Source: Nonomuraea aurantiaca (GTDB taxonomy: Bacteria; Actinomycetota; Actinomycetes; Streptosporangiales; Streptosporangiaceae). Taken from it: a DNA stretch of 37,071 nt. Below, piece by piece: positions 6,468 to 14,147 of the stretch. The notes below the pieces were generated by a model. That model was not told the DNA's origin and did not search any database. It saw only the letters and a list, made by a program, of their open reading frames with translations. The stretch spans positions 1 through 37,071 of the forward strand of contig NZ_JAIWNB010000049.1 of assembly GCF_020215705.1 (NCBI RefSeq). The letters are read 5' to 3'. Every line of letters starts with the position of its first letter. The first letter of the stretch is position 1. The translations under genes and the position numbers were made by a program.

Positions 6468-8195
6468 CTACATGCGCTCGGGCACCGGCACGCCGAGCAG
6501 ATCGAGCCCCGTTTCCAGGACCCGCAGGGTCAGCGCGCAGAGAGCGAGCCGACGCGCCTTCGTCTCGGCGTCGACCCCGTCCTTGGCCACCGGGCACTCC
6601 TCGTAGAACGTACTGAAGAGGCTGGCGGTCTCGAACAGGAAGGCGCAGAGCCGGTGCGGCTCCGACAGGGCCGCGACCTGCTCCACCAGCGCGCCGAAAC
6701 CCAGCAGGTGGAGGGCCAGGGCGCGTTCGGCGGGCTGGCCGAGCACGATGTCGCCGGTCGCGTCGGCCGGTGCCACTCCCGCCTTGCGGAAGATGGACCG
6801 GATTCGGGCCGTCGCGTACTGCATGTAGGGGCCGGTGTTGCCGTTGAATCCGAGCATGCGGTCGTAGTCGAAGACGTATTCGCTGTCGTGGCTGATCGAC
6901 AGGTCGGCGTACTTCACGGCGCCCATGCCCACGGCGTGCGCGATCTCGGCTCGCGCGGTCTCGTCGTAGCCACGGTCGGCGATGGCCGCCGCGGCCCGGT
7001 CGACCGCCTCCTGCAGCAGGTCCGTCAGCTTGATCGACTCGCCGGACCGGGTCTTGAACCGGCGTCCGTCCTTGCCCAGCATCATGCCGATCTGGACGTG
7101 CTCGGCCGAGGCCGTGTCGGGCAGCCAGCCGGCCAGCTTGGCCGCCGCGAACACCATGCGGAAGTGCAGCGCCTGGTCGGCGCCCACCACGTAGAGCATG
7201 CGGTCGGACTTGAGGTCCTCGACCCGGTAGCGGATCGCCGCCATGTCGGTGGAGGCGTAGCCGTAGCCGCCGTCGCTCTTCCTGATGATCAGCGGCAGCG
7301 GCTTGTCGTCGGAGCCGGTGAAGCCGGGCGGGAAGACGCACAGCGCGCCCTCGCTCAGTACGGCGACCCCGGCGGCCTCCAGGTCCTGGCAGGTCTTCTC
7401 GAGCATCGGGTTGTACATGCTCTCGCCGGCGATGTCGGCGTCGGTGAGCGTGACGCCGAGCATGCTGTAGACCTTGTTGAAGTAGCGGATCGTGGCGTCC
7501 ATGAAGACGTGCCAGAGCCGCAGGGTCTCCGGGTCGCCCGACTGGAGCATGGTCACCCGCTTACGCGAGCGGACCTTGAACTCCTCGCCGCCGTCGAACT
7601 GGACCCTGGCCGCCTGGTAGAACTCGGTGCCCATGCCGGCTTCGAGCTGCGCGACCGCGGCCTCCTCGCCGATGTCGAGCAGATGCTCGATGAGCATGCC
7701 GAACGGCGTGCCCCAGTCGCCGAGGTGGTTCTGCCTGACGACGGTGTTGCCGAGATGCTCGTGCAGGCGGGCCAGCGAGTCGCCCACGATCGTGGTGCGC
7801 AGGTGACCGACGTGCATCTCCTTGGCCGCGTTGGGCGCGGAGTAGTCGATCACCACGGTCTGCGGCGGCGTGGCGAAGCCGACGCCCGTGCGCGGGTCGT
7901 CGAGCATCGTGGTCGCCTCGGACTCGATCCACGAGTCGTCGAGCGCGATGTTGAGAAAGCCGGGACCGCTGACCTCGACCGTGCCGGGGAAGTCGGACAG
8001 CTCCGCCGCGATGGCCTCGGCGACCTCCCGCGGCGCGCGTCGCAGTCGCTTGGCCAGGCTCATCGCGACGTTCGCCTGGAAGTCGGCGAACTGGGAGGGC
8101 CGGATCAGCGGATCTGCGTCGGCGTACTCGGAGCCGAACGCGTGCGCCAGCGCTTGCTGGACGCGCTCGGTGAGCACTGTCTGCGGGTCGGTCAT
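6468..8195 (-). CDS. argS: Arginyl-tRNA synthetase
   Basis: A class I aminoacyl-tRNA synthetase of 575 residues that charges tRNA-Arg in the cytoplasm. The N-terminal Add-1 domain (about 1-100) is followed by the catalytic core, with HVGH at 128-131 as the HIGH motif inside APNAAKEMHVGHLR. The KMSKS region is degenerate, as is common in ArgS, around MLGKDGRRFKTRSG. The C-terminal anticodon-binding DALR domain ends LGVPVPERM, a typical ArgS terminus. The ATG at 8195 overlaps the TGA of the upstream P-type ATPase gene as ATGA, which implies translational coupling. That pairing is unusual; argS is more often next to lysA or on its own. Confidence 0.97.
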   Translation of the reverse strand: MTDPQTVLTERVQQALAHAFGSEYADADPLIRPSQFADFQANVAMSLAKRLRRAPREVAEAIAAELSDFPGTVEVSGPGFLNIALDDSWIESEATTMLDDPRTGVGFATPPQTVVIDYSAPNAAKEMHVGHLRTTIVGDSLARLHEHLGNTVVRQNHLGDWGTPFGMLIEHLLDIGEEAAVAQLEAGMGTEFYQAARVQFDGGEEFKVRSRKRVTMLQSGDPETLRLWHVFMDATIRYFNKVYSMLGVTLTDADIAGESMYNPMLEKTCQDLEAAGVAVLSEGALCVFPPGFTGSDDKPLPLIIRKSDGGYGYASTDMAAIRYRVEDLKSDRMLYVVGADQALHFRMVFAAAKLAGWLPDTASAEHVQIGMMLGKDGRRFKTRSGESIKLTDLLQEAVDRAAAAIADRGYDETARAEIAHAVGMGAVKYADLSISHDSEYVFDYDRMLGFNGNTGPYMQYATARIRSIFRKAGVAPADATGDIVLGQPAERALALHLLGFGALVEQVAALSEPHRLCAFLFETASLFSTFYEECPVAKDGVDAETKARRLALCALTLRVLETGLDLLGVPVPERM

Positions 8196-10510
8196 GGTCT
8201 AAGGGTACCGGCGACCTTGACCGCCGCGCTGATGCCTACGGCGGCCACCACGGAGATGCCGACGGCGGTCAGATCGTTGCTGAGATCGCCGGGTTCGAGG
8301 GCGAAGAAATGCCGGATGAAGGGGATCGCGAGGGCCAGCGCGAACAGCCCGGCCATGGCGCCGATCATGGCGATCCGCCCCAGGGTGAGCGGCTTGGTGA
8401 TCAGGATGAGCACCCACCAGGTGGTGAGGAAGAGCGCGATCGTCGCCGACGTACGGTCCTCGTTCAGGGTGGAGGTGTCGCTGTGCGCGGCCCAGAACGC
8501 CAGGAACACCGCGCCCGCGCAGAGCAGCCCGGCGGGTACGGCGAAGCGCAGCACCCGGGGCACGAACCCGGGCTTGGCGCGTTCGAGCGTCGGCGCGAGC
8601 GCCAGGACGAACGCCGGGATGCCGATGGTCAGCGCGTTCACCAGCGTGGAATGGCGCGGCGCGAACGGGAACATCAGCCCGAGGACCCCCGTGAGCAGCG
8701 AGAGGGCGATCGCGTAGAACGTCTTGGTGAGGAACAGGTTCGAGACGCGCTCGATGTTGGCCAGCACCCGGCGGCCTTCGCCCACCACGTGCGGCAGCGT
8801 GGAGAACTTGTCGTCGAGCAGCACCACCTGGGCGACGGCCTTGGTGGCGGGACTGCCCGCGCCCATCGCGATGCCCAGGTCGGCGTCCTTCAGCGCGAGC
8901 ACGTCGTTGACGCCGTCGCCGGTCATCGCCACGGTGTGGCCGCGCGACTGGAGCGCGCCGACGAAGGCGCGCTTCTGCTGAGGGGTGACGCGGCCGAACA
9001 CGGTGTGGGTCTCCAGCAGCTCGGCCAGCTTGGCCGGGTCGTCCGCCGGCAGGGTACGGGCGTCGATCGCGCGATGGCCGTCCGGAATCTCCAGGCCGGT
9101 GGCGATCGCGGCGACGGCGTCAGGATTGTCGCCGGAGATCACCTTGACCGTGACGCCCTGCTTGGCGAAGTACCGCAGGGTCTCGTGTGCGTCGGGTCTG
9201 ATGCGCTGCTTGAGCGTGACGAGCGCTACGGCCTCCGCCGTACCGTCGGCGGACGCCAAGCCGTCCAAGCCGTCCAAGCTGTCCGTACGGCACAGCGCCA
9301 GCACGCGGGTGCCGGTCGAGGCCAGCTCGGCGGCCCGCTCGTAGCCGTCGGCGGTGGCGTCGAGCAGGACATCGGGGGCGCCGAGCAGCCACACCCCGTG
9401 GGGGCCGAAGTCGGCGCCGCTCCACTTGCGCGCCGAGGAGAACGGGACCACGTCGACGGCCGTCCACCCGTCGGCCGCCGAGGGGTAGCGGGCCTGGATG
9501 GCCTTGGCCGTGGCATTGGGCCGGTGGTCCACGTTGGCCAGTGCGGCGAGCGCGTCGTGGATCGGCCGGCCTTCGCTCAGGCCGTCGCTCAGGGGGATTA
9601 CCTCGCCGAGGTCCATGCCGCCCGCGGTGAGTGTCCCGGTCTTGTCGAGGCAGAGCACGTCCACCCGGGCCAGGCCCTCGATCGCGGGCAGCTCCTGGAC
9701 CAGGCAGCTGCGGCGGCCGAGCCGTACGACGCCGACCGCGAAGGCGATCGAGGTCATCAGCACCAGGCCCTCGGGGATCATGGTGACGATGCCGGCGACC
9801 GCGCCGGTGATGGCGGTGCCGAAGTCGGCCGAGCTGCGCAGCTGGCTGTAGATCAGCAGCGAGCCGATCGGGATGACGAGCCAGGTGATGTACTTGATGA
9901 AGTTCGTGACGCCGTCACGCAGCTCCGAGCGCGCGAGGTGGAACCGGCTCGCCTCCTCCGCCAGTCGTACGGCGTAGGCGTCGGTGCCGACCTTGGTCGC
10001 GACGAACGCGCCCGAGCCCGCGACGGCGAAGCTGCCCGACAGCACATCGTCGCCCGGCAGCTTGTGCACCGGGTCGGCCTCGCCGGTCAGGAGCGATTCG
10101 TCGATCTCCAGTCCGTCGGACGCGACGACCTCGCCGTCCACCAGCAGGCGATCGCCGGGCCCGAGCAGGATCAGGTCGCCGAGCACCACCTGGCGAGGCG
10201 GGATCTCCTGGTCGCGGCCGTCACGGCGGACCGTGACCGGTGCCTCGTTGATCACCGCGAGCTTGTCGAGTGTGCGCTTGGCCCGGAGCTCCTGCACGAT
10301 GCCGATCAGCGCGTTGGCTACGATGACCAGCCCGAACAGCCCGTCCTGCCACGCACCGAAGATCAGGACCAACGCCCAGAGCACGCCGATGACCAGGTTG
10401 AACAGGGTGAAGACATTCGCCCTGATGATCGCGCCGAGCGACCTGCTCGACCGGCGCGGCACATGGTTGGTCTTCGCCCCCGAGACCTGTGCTGAGGTTA
10501 AGCCGTCCAC
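8192..10510 (-). CDS. Cation-translocating P-type ATPase
   Basis: A P-type ATPase of 772 residues in the inner membrane that pumps a cation using ATP. The actuator loop has LLTGEADPVHK (TGE near 142-144). Helix M4 carries MIPEGL (about 245-249), the PEGL type seen in Ca/Mg-type pumps and not the CPC/CPH of heavy-metal pumps. The phosphorylation site is DKTGT with Asp289, and the hinge is MTGDGVNDVLALKDADLGIAMG. C-terminal transmembrane helices are present but fewer than in SERCA. No N-terminal metal-binding Cys motif is present. The start is GTG at 10510, beginning with the family-typical GLTSAQV segment and preceded by GGGGG. Its stop overlaps the argS start. The ion is not determined; Mg, Ca or a related ion is likeliest. 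Confidence 0.92.
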   Translation of the reverse strand: MDGLTSAQVSGAKTNHVPRRSSRSLGAIIRANVFTLFNLVIGVLWALVLIFGAWQDGLFGLVIVANALIGIVQELRAKRTLDKLAVINEAPVTVRRDGRDQEIPPRQVVLGDLILLGPGDRLLVDGEVVASDGLEIDESLLTGEADPVHKLPGDDVLSGSFAVAGSGAFVATKVGTDAYAVRLAEEASRFHLARSELRDGVTNFIKYITWLVIPIGSLLIYSQLRSSADFGTAITGAVAGIVTMIPEGLVLMTSIAFAVGVVRLGRRSCLVQELPAIEGLARVDVLCLDKTGTLTAGGMDLGEVIPLSDGLSEGRPIHDALAALANVDHRPNATAKAIQARYPSAADGWTAVDVVPFSSARKWSGADFGPHGVWLLGAPDVLLDATADGYERAAELASTGTRVLALCRTDSLDGLDGLASADGTAEAVALVTLKQRIRPDAHETLRYFAKQGVTVKVISGDNPDAVAAIATGLEIPDGHRAIDARTLPADDPAKLAELLETHTVFGRVTPQQKRAFVGALQSRGHTVAMTGDGVNDVLALKDADLGIAMGAGSPATKAVAQVVLLDDKFSTLPHVVGEGRRVLANIERVSNLFLTKTFYAIALSLLTGVLGLMFPFAPRHSTLVNALTIGIPAFVLALAPTLERAKPGFVPRVLRFAVPAGLLCAGAVFLAFWAAHSDTSTLNEDRTSATIALFLTTWWVLILITKPLTLGRIAMIGAMAGLFALALAIPFIRHFFALEPGDLSNDLTAVGISVVAAVGISAAVKVAGTLRP

Positions 10511-10541
10511 ACAACCCCCAGATTTGTGGATCTGCCACAGA

Positions 10542-11567
10542 CTATGGGGTTCTCAGGCGATGCGGGCGGTGTGCGGCCGCGATTCTGTCGCCGATGCGCG
10601 CCACGACGCCCTGCGCCGACAGGTCGGCGGCGAGCCGGCAGGCGGCGCTGATGCCGGCCGCTCTGGACGAGCCGTGCGCGATCACCACGGTCCCGTTCAG
10701 CCCGAGCAGCACGGCCCCGCCATGGGCCTCGGCGTCGAGGCGGCTGCGCAGCTCGCGCAGGCGTGACCGCTGCAGGAACGCCCCCAGCCTGGCCATCCTG
10801 TTGTCGTCGATGGTCCGCCGGAGCTCGCCGAACGCGTAGCGGACCGCCCCTTCCATGGTCTTCAGCGCGACGTTGCCGGTGAAGCCGTCGGTGGCGATCA
10901 CGTCGGCGATGCCGTTCAGCAGGTCGTGGCCCTCGACGTTGCCGATGAAGTCGAGGCCGGGGGAGCCTTGCAGCAGCTCGTGGGCCCGCTTGACGATCTT
11001 GGTACCCTTCTCGGCCTCGCTGCCGATCGTGAGCAGGCCGACCCTGGGCTTGGAGATCTCGTACGCCAGCTCGGCGTAGACGGACCCCAGATGCCCGAAC
11101 TGCACAAGCATCTCCGGCTTGACCTCGGCGTTCGCACCCGCGTCGAGGAGCAGCGTGGGCTTCGGCAGCGTGGGCAGCGCGACGGCGATGGCCGGTCGGA
11201 GCACCCCCTGCTGGGCCTTGAGCCTGAGCCGGCCCGTGGCCACGATCCCGGCGGTCGAGCCCGCGGACACCACCGCCGACGCGTCGCCACGCCGTACGAG
11301 ATGGCAGGCGATCGCGATGCTGGAGCGGGGGCGGCGCAGGCTGGCCAGCGCGCCCTCGTCCATTGCCAGGGCCTCCTCGGCCCGCACGATGGGGATCTCC
11401 TTGGTCGCGTCGTGGTCGGCGAGCGCCTCGTAGAGCACCTTGGGGGAGCCGACGAGCACCACCGCCAGCCCGCGCTCGCGCACGGCGTGCACGGCCCCCG
11501 CCACGATCTCGTGCGGTGCGTGGTCGCCGCCCATGGCGTCGAGCGCGATCGGCCTGGTGTCGGACAA
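10542..11567 (-). CDS. plsX: Phosphate acyltransferase PlsX
   Basis: PlsX converts acyl-ACP and phosphate to acyl-phosphate, the donor for PlsY in phosphatidic acid synthesis; it acts at the cytoplasmic membrane face. The protein has the family opening IALDAMGGDHAPHEIVAGA, EALAMDEGALASLRRPRSSI, SAGSTAGIVATGRLRL and LDAGANAEVKPEMLVQFG. The reading frame extends upstream, but TTG at 11567 is preferred: it follows GAGGTGACCTT and gives 341 residues, the usual size. It is not beside rpmF or rnc as in many bacteria. The P-type ATPase gene starts 31 bases downstream, so the two, with argS, may share a transcript. Confidence 0.95.
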   Translation of the reverse strand: MSDTRPIALDAMGGDHAPHEIVAGAVHAVRERGLAVVLVGSPKVLYEALADHDATKEIPIVRAEEALAMDEGALASLRRPRSSIAIACHLVRRGDASAVVSAGSTAGIVATGRLRLKAQQGVLRPAIAVALPTLPKPTLLLDAGANAEVKPEMLVQFGHLGSVYAELAYEISKPRVGLLTIGSEAEKGTKIVKRAHELLQGSPGLDFIGNVEGHDLLNGIADVIATDGFTGNVALKTMEGAVRYAFGELRRTIDDNRMARLGAFLQRSRLRELRSRLDAEAHGGAVLLGLNGTVVIAHGSSRAAGISAACRLAADLSAQGVVARIGDRIAAAHRPHRLRTP

Positions 11568-11690
11568 AAGGTCACCTCGTACGGCTCGCGGAGCGTTCCT
11601 GTGGTGTGGCCGGAACGCGGTCGCGCTGCGGTCGTCCCCCGTCCGCATCGTAGGCAGGGGGTGCGCCGGGCCGATCGGCGGGTGGCCGGG

Positions 11691-12260
11691 TCAGCCGACG
11701 CTGCGCAGGTTCCAGTCGGAGACCTCGCGCGACACGATGACCTTGGAGAACATCGACCGGCCCGTGACCCGGATGAGGGGACCGTCCTCGCGCGTGCCGC
11801 CGCTCACGTTGCGCTTGCCGAACATGGAGCCGCCCTCGTCGACCACCTGGGCGTTGTCGGGCACGAGCACGATCAGCTTGCTGAAGCGGGCATCGGCCTC
11901 GAGGGTGATCTCCCGGCCGGGCAGCACGGCGTCCGTCAGGTCGATGATCAGCGCGCCGAACCTCGCCGACAACCTGGTGTGGCGGGAGGCTACCCAGCGG
12001 CCCTTCCTGATCACCTTGCTGAACTTCGAGTCGATCGTCTGCTGCTCGATGCCGAGGGTCACCATGTTTGGCGCCGACACATCGGGCAGGTCAGAGGTGA
12101 TGGGGGCCAACTCTCCGACGGTCTTGGCCGTATAGGCGGCGTCGAGGCGGTCCGCGTGTTCGAGGCTGGTGAGCCTTCCGGTGGCGAGGGCCTCACCGAG
12201 CACAGCGGCCACGCGGTCGCGATCAGCGTCAGAGGCGCGCATAACGGGATCAGAGGTCAC
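11691..12260 (-). CDS. DUF1707 domain protein with LiaF-like C-terminal domain
   Basis: A 189-residue soluble protein. The N-terminus MRASDADRDRVAAVLGEAL and GRLTSLEHADRLDAAYTAKT is the DUF1707 domain, a small helical domain common in actinobacteria. The rest is a beta-rich region with repeats of the type SKVIRKGRW, FGALIIDLTDA, FSKLIVLVP and SMFGKRNVSGG, which resembles the C-terminal domain of LiaF-like cell-wall-stress proteins. No membrane segment is visible. The GTG start is followed after six residues by an ATG that could also serve. No ribosome site is visible upstream of GTG, but TAGACT lies six bases before it, which fits a leaderless transcript. Its role is probably in envelope stress sensing, by analogy only. 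Confidence 0.85.
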   Translation of the reverse strand: MTSDPVMRASDADRDRVAAVLGEALATGRLTSLEHADRLDAAYTAKTVGELAPITSDLPDVSAPNMVTLGIEQQTIDSKFSKVIRKGRWVASRHTRLSARFGALIIDLTDAVLPGREITLEADARFSKLIVLVPDNAQVVDEGGSMFGKRNVSGGTREDGPLIRVTGRSMFSKVIVSREVSDWNLRSVG

Positions 12261-12279
12261 AGTTTCAGTCTATGCGCTG

Positions 12280-12295
12280 TCGCGATATGTCGCGA
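12280..12295. promoter_or_regulatory. Paired TCGCGA sites upstream of the DUF1707 gene
   Basis: TCGCGA occurs at 12280-12285 and 12290-12295, four bases apart; each is self-complementary, so together they form a symmetric site. They lie just upstream of the TAGACT box of the DUF1707 gene, where a repressor or activator would bind. The divergent radical SAM gene starts about 140 bases away. Confidence 0.45.
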
Positions 12296-12433
12296 GTAGT
12301 CAAACCTCAGCGAAAACTTGGAGACCAATGGAACCAGGGACGCCGTGCATAGCGTCCGGGTATAAGAACCGTAGACGCATGACAGGCGCCAGAGGTTTAC
12401 AGCGGATCGAACAAAAAAGATGGGAAAGGCTTA

Positions 12434-13756
12434 GTGATCTTGAACCAGGCGGGCACGCGCCGCTTCCGGGCGTACACGTCCAAGCACCTCGACGAGCTCC
12501 TGCGACGTGCGGGGCTCGACGATGAGCAGCGGCTGAGGGTGCGCGCCGTCGCCACCGTGCTGCCCTTCCGGACGAACGCCTACGTTGTGGACGAGCTCAT
12601 CGATTGGTCGGCAGCGCCCGACGATCCCATATACCGTCTCGTCTTTCCCCAGGAGGACATGCTTCCGGCCACGGACGTCGCGAGGCTGGCCGACCTGCTG
12701 AAGGCCGAGGCGCCCAACGTCGAGATCCAAGCCGAGGCCAACCGGGTGCGCGCGCAGCTCAACCCGCACCCCGCCGGGCAGAAAGAGCTCAACGTCCCCC
12801 GGATCGGCGCGGAGCCGGTGCCGGGGTTGCAGCACAAGTACCCCGAGACCGTGCTCATCTTCCCCAAGCAGGGGCAGACCTGTCATGCCTACTGCACCTA
12901 CTGCTTCCGGTGGGCGCAGTTCGTCGGCGACGCGGACCTGAAGTTCGCCTCCGACGACATCGACCAGATGGTCTCCTACATCCGCCAGAACCCCTCGGTC
13001 ACCAGCGTGCTGATCACCGGCGGCGACGCCATGATCATGGGTGAGCCGGTGATCAGGCGATATATCGAGCCGCTGATCGGCCTGGAGCAGCTGGAGTCGA
13101 TCCGAATCGGCACCAAGGCGCTGGCCTACTGGCCGCAGCGGTTCGTGTCCGACCCCGACGCCGACGCCACGCTCGAACTGTTCGAGCAGGTCGTGGCCGG
13201 GGGAAAGAATCTGGCGTTCATGGCCCACTTCACCCACCCGCGCGAACTGGAGTCGCCGCTGGTCGAGTCCGCGGTCAAGCGGATCCTCGGCAGCGGGGCG
13301 ACGATCAGGACCCAGGCGCCGCTGATCCGCTCGATCAACGACGATCCCGCCATATGGTCGGACATGTGGCGGCGGCAGCACAGCATGGGGATGATCCCGT
13401 ACTACATGTTCGTCGAGCGCGACACCGGCCCGCAGGACTACTTCGCGGTTCCGCTCGCCCGGGCGTACGAGATCTTCAGAGAGGCCTACTCCAAGGTCTC
13501 AGGGCTCTGCCGGACCGTCCGGGGGCCTTCCATGTCGGCCACCCCCGGGAAGGTGTGCGTCGACGGCGTGACGGAGATCGCCGGCCGGCGGGTGTTCGTG
13601 CTCCACCTGATCCAGGCCCGCGACCCCTCTCTGGTCGGTCGGCCGTTCTTCGCCGAATACGACCCGTCAGCGGTGTGGCTGACGGACCTGCGCCCGGCCT
13701 TCGCCGATCGCTTCCCGTTCGAGGTCTCCGTGGAGGACATGCTCGTGCCGGCCTGA
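12434..13756 (+). CDS. KamA family radical SAM protein (lysine 2,3-aminomutase-like)
   Basis: A 440-residue radical SAM enzyme. CxxxCxxC (Cys150, Cys154, Cys157 in QTCHAYCTYCFRW) binds the 4Fe-4S cluster that cleaves SAM, and LITGGDAMIM is the KamA-type substrate/SAM region. Known KamA enzymes move the amino group of lysine from C2 to C3 with PLP bound to a lysine in a Gly-rich loop. Here the corresponding region reads SATPGKVCVDG (Lys373) without the poly-glycine run, so PLP use and substrate are uncertain. The GTG at 12434 is preceded by GGGAAAGG. No beta-lysine acetyltransferase or other partner is adjacent, so it stands alone. Confidence 0.85.
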   Translation: MILNQAGTRRFRAYTSKHLDELLRRAGLDDEQRLRVRAVATVLPFRTNAYVVDELIDWSAAPDDPIYRLVFPQEDMLPATDVARLADLLKAEAPNVEIQAEANRVRAQLNPHPAGQKELNVPRIGAEPVPGLQHKYPETVLIFPKQGQTCHAYCTYCFRWAQFVGDADLKFASDDIDQMVSYIRQNPSVTSVLITGGDAMIMGEPVIRRYIEPLIGLEQLESIRIGTKALAYWPQRFVSDPDADATLELFEQVVAGGKNLAFMAHFTHPRELESPLVESAVKRILGSGATIRTQAPLIRSINDDPAIWSDMWRRQHSMGMIPYYMFVERDTGPQDYFAVPLARAYEIFREAYSKVSGLCRTVRGPSMSATPGKVCVDGVTEIAGRRVFVLHLIQARDPSLVGRPFFAEYDPSAVWLTDLRPAFADRFPFEVSVEDMLVPA

Positions 13757-14147
13757 GCGGTCAAGCGCGTGCCCCGCAAGCGGAAAGATTGAGCCCCCGG
13801 CCCGTGGCAATTGTTTTCCCGACCGTTGTCGACGGGCCGTCGGGGTGCCTCTTCTGAATGCGGGTGACGTCAACGGAATATCGGACATACACCCCGGCTA
13901 TTTCCCGATTTGTCTCCCGACTCGATGCCCTTTCCATGATCGCCTCCTGGCCGCCGAAGCCCGTGTGACGTGGACTTTCCGCGGCCTGCGCCCGGTCCGT
14001 CGCGGTGATACAACTGCGTCAGTAGCTCAGCCGGGACGGCGCGCTTCGTGTGGTGCCCATAGCGTGTACGCCACGGCATTCGGGGGTTATCGAGACGCAT
14101 CTCAGCTTTATTCGAGGGCGCTCGATCACGAGCCGGGAAGGCAAATC
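13757..14147. other. Intergenic region upstream of the secreted repeat protein
   Basis: No gene is supported here. A dyad CCCGAC...GTCGGG near 13819-13848 with an inner CCGT/ACGG could form a hairpin and may end the radical SAM transcript. A tRNA-like box TAGCTCAGCCGGGA lies near 14022-14035, but no tRNA can be folded around it. The rest is presumably promoter and leader of the repeat-protein gene, which has GGGAAGG before its ATG. Confidence 0.45.

Noticed and set aside
6447..8717. Long plus-strand frame of 756 codons antisense to argS
   Set aside because: The minus strand encodes a clear ArgS with its motifs. The plus frame is a GC-bias shadow rich in Arg, Gly, Val and Ala and has no recognisable domain. 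The same applies to 8309-10495 opposite the P-type ATPase and 18434-19576 opposite the binding protein.
14010..14100. tRNA-like segment with TAGCTCAGCCGGGA and a later GGTTATCGAGAC
   Set aside because: The box-A-like part is convincing, but acceptor and D stems do not pair, no anticodon arm can be folded, and the T-arm motif has an extra base and the wrong spacing. It is at best a decayed tRNA.
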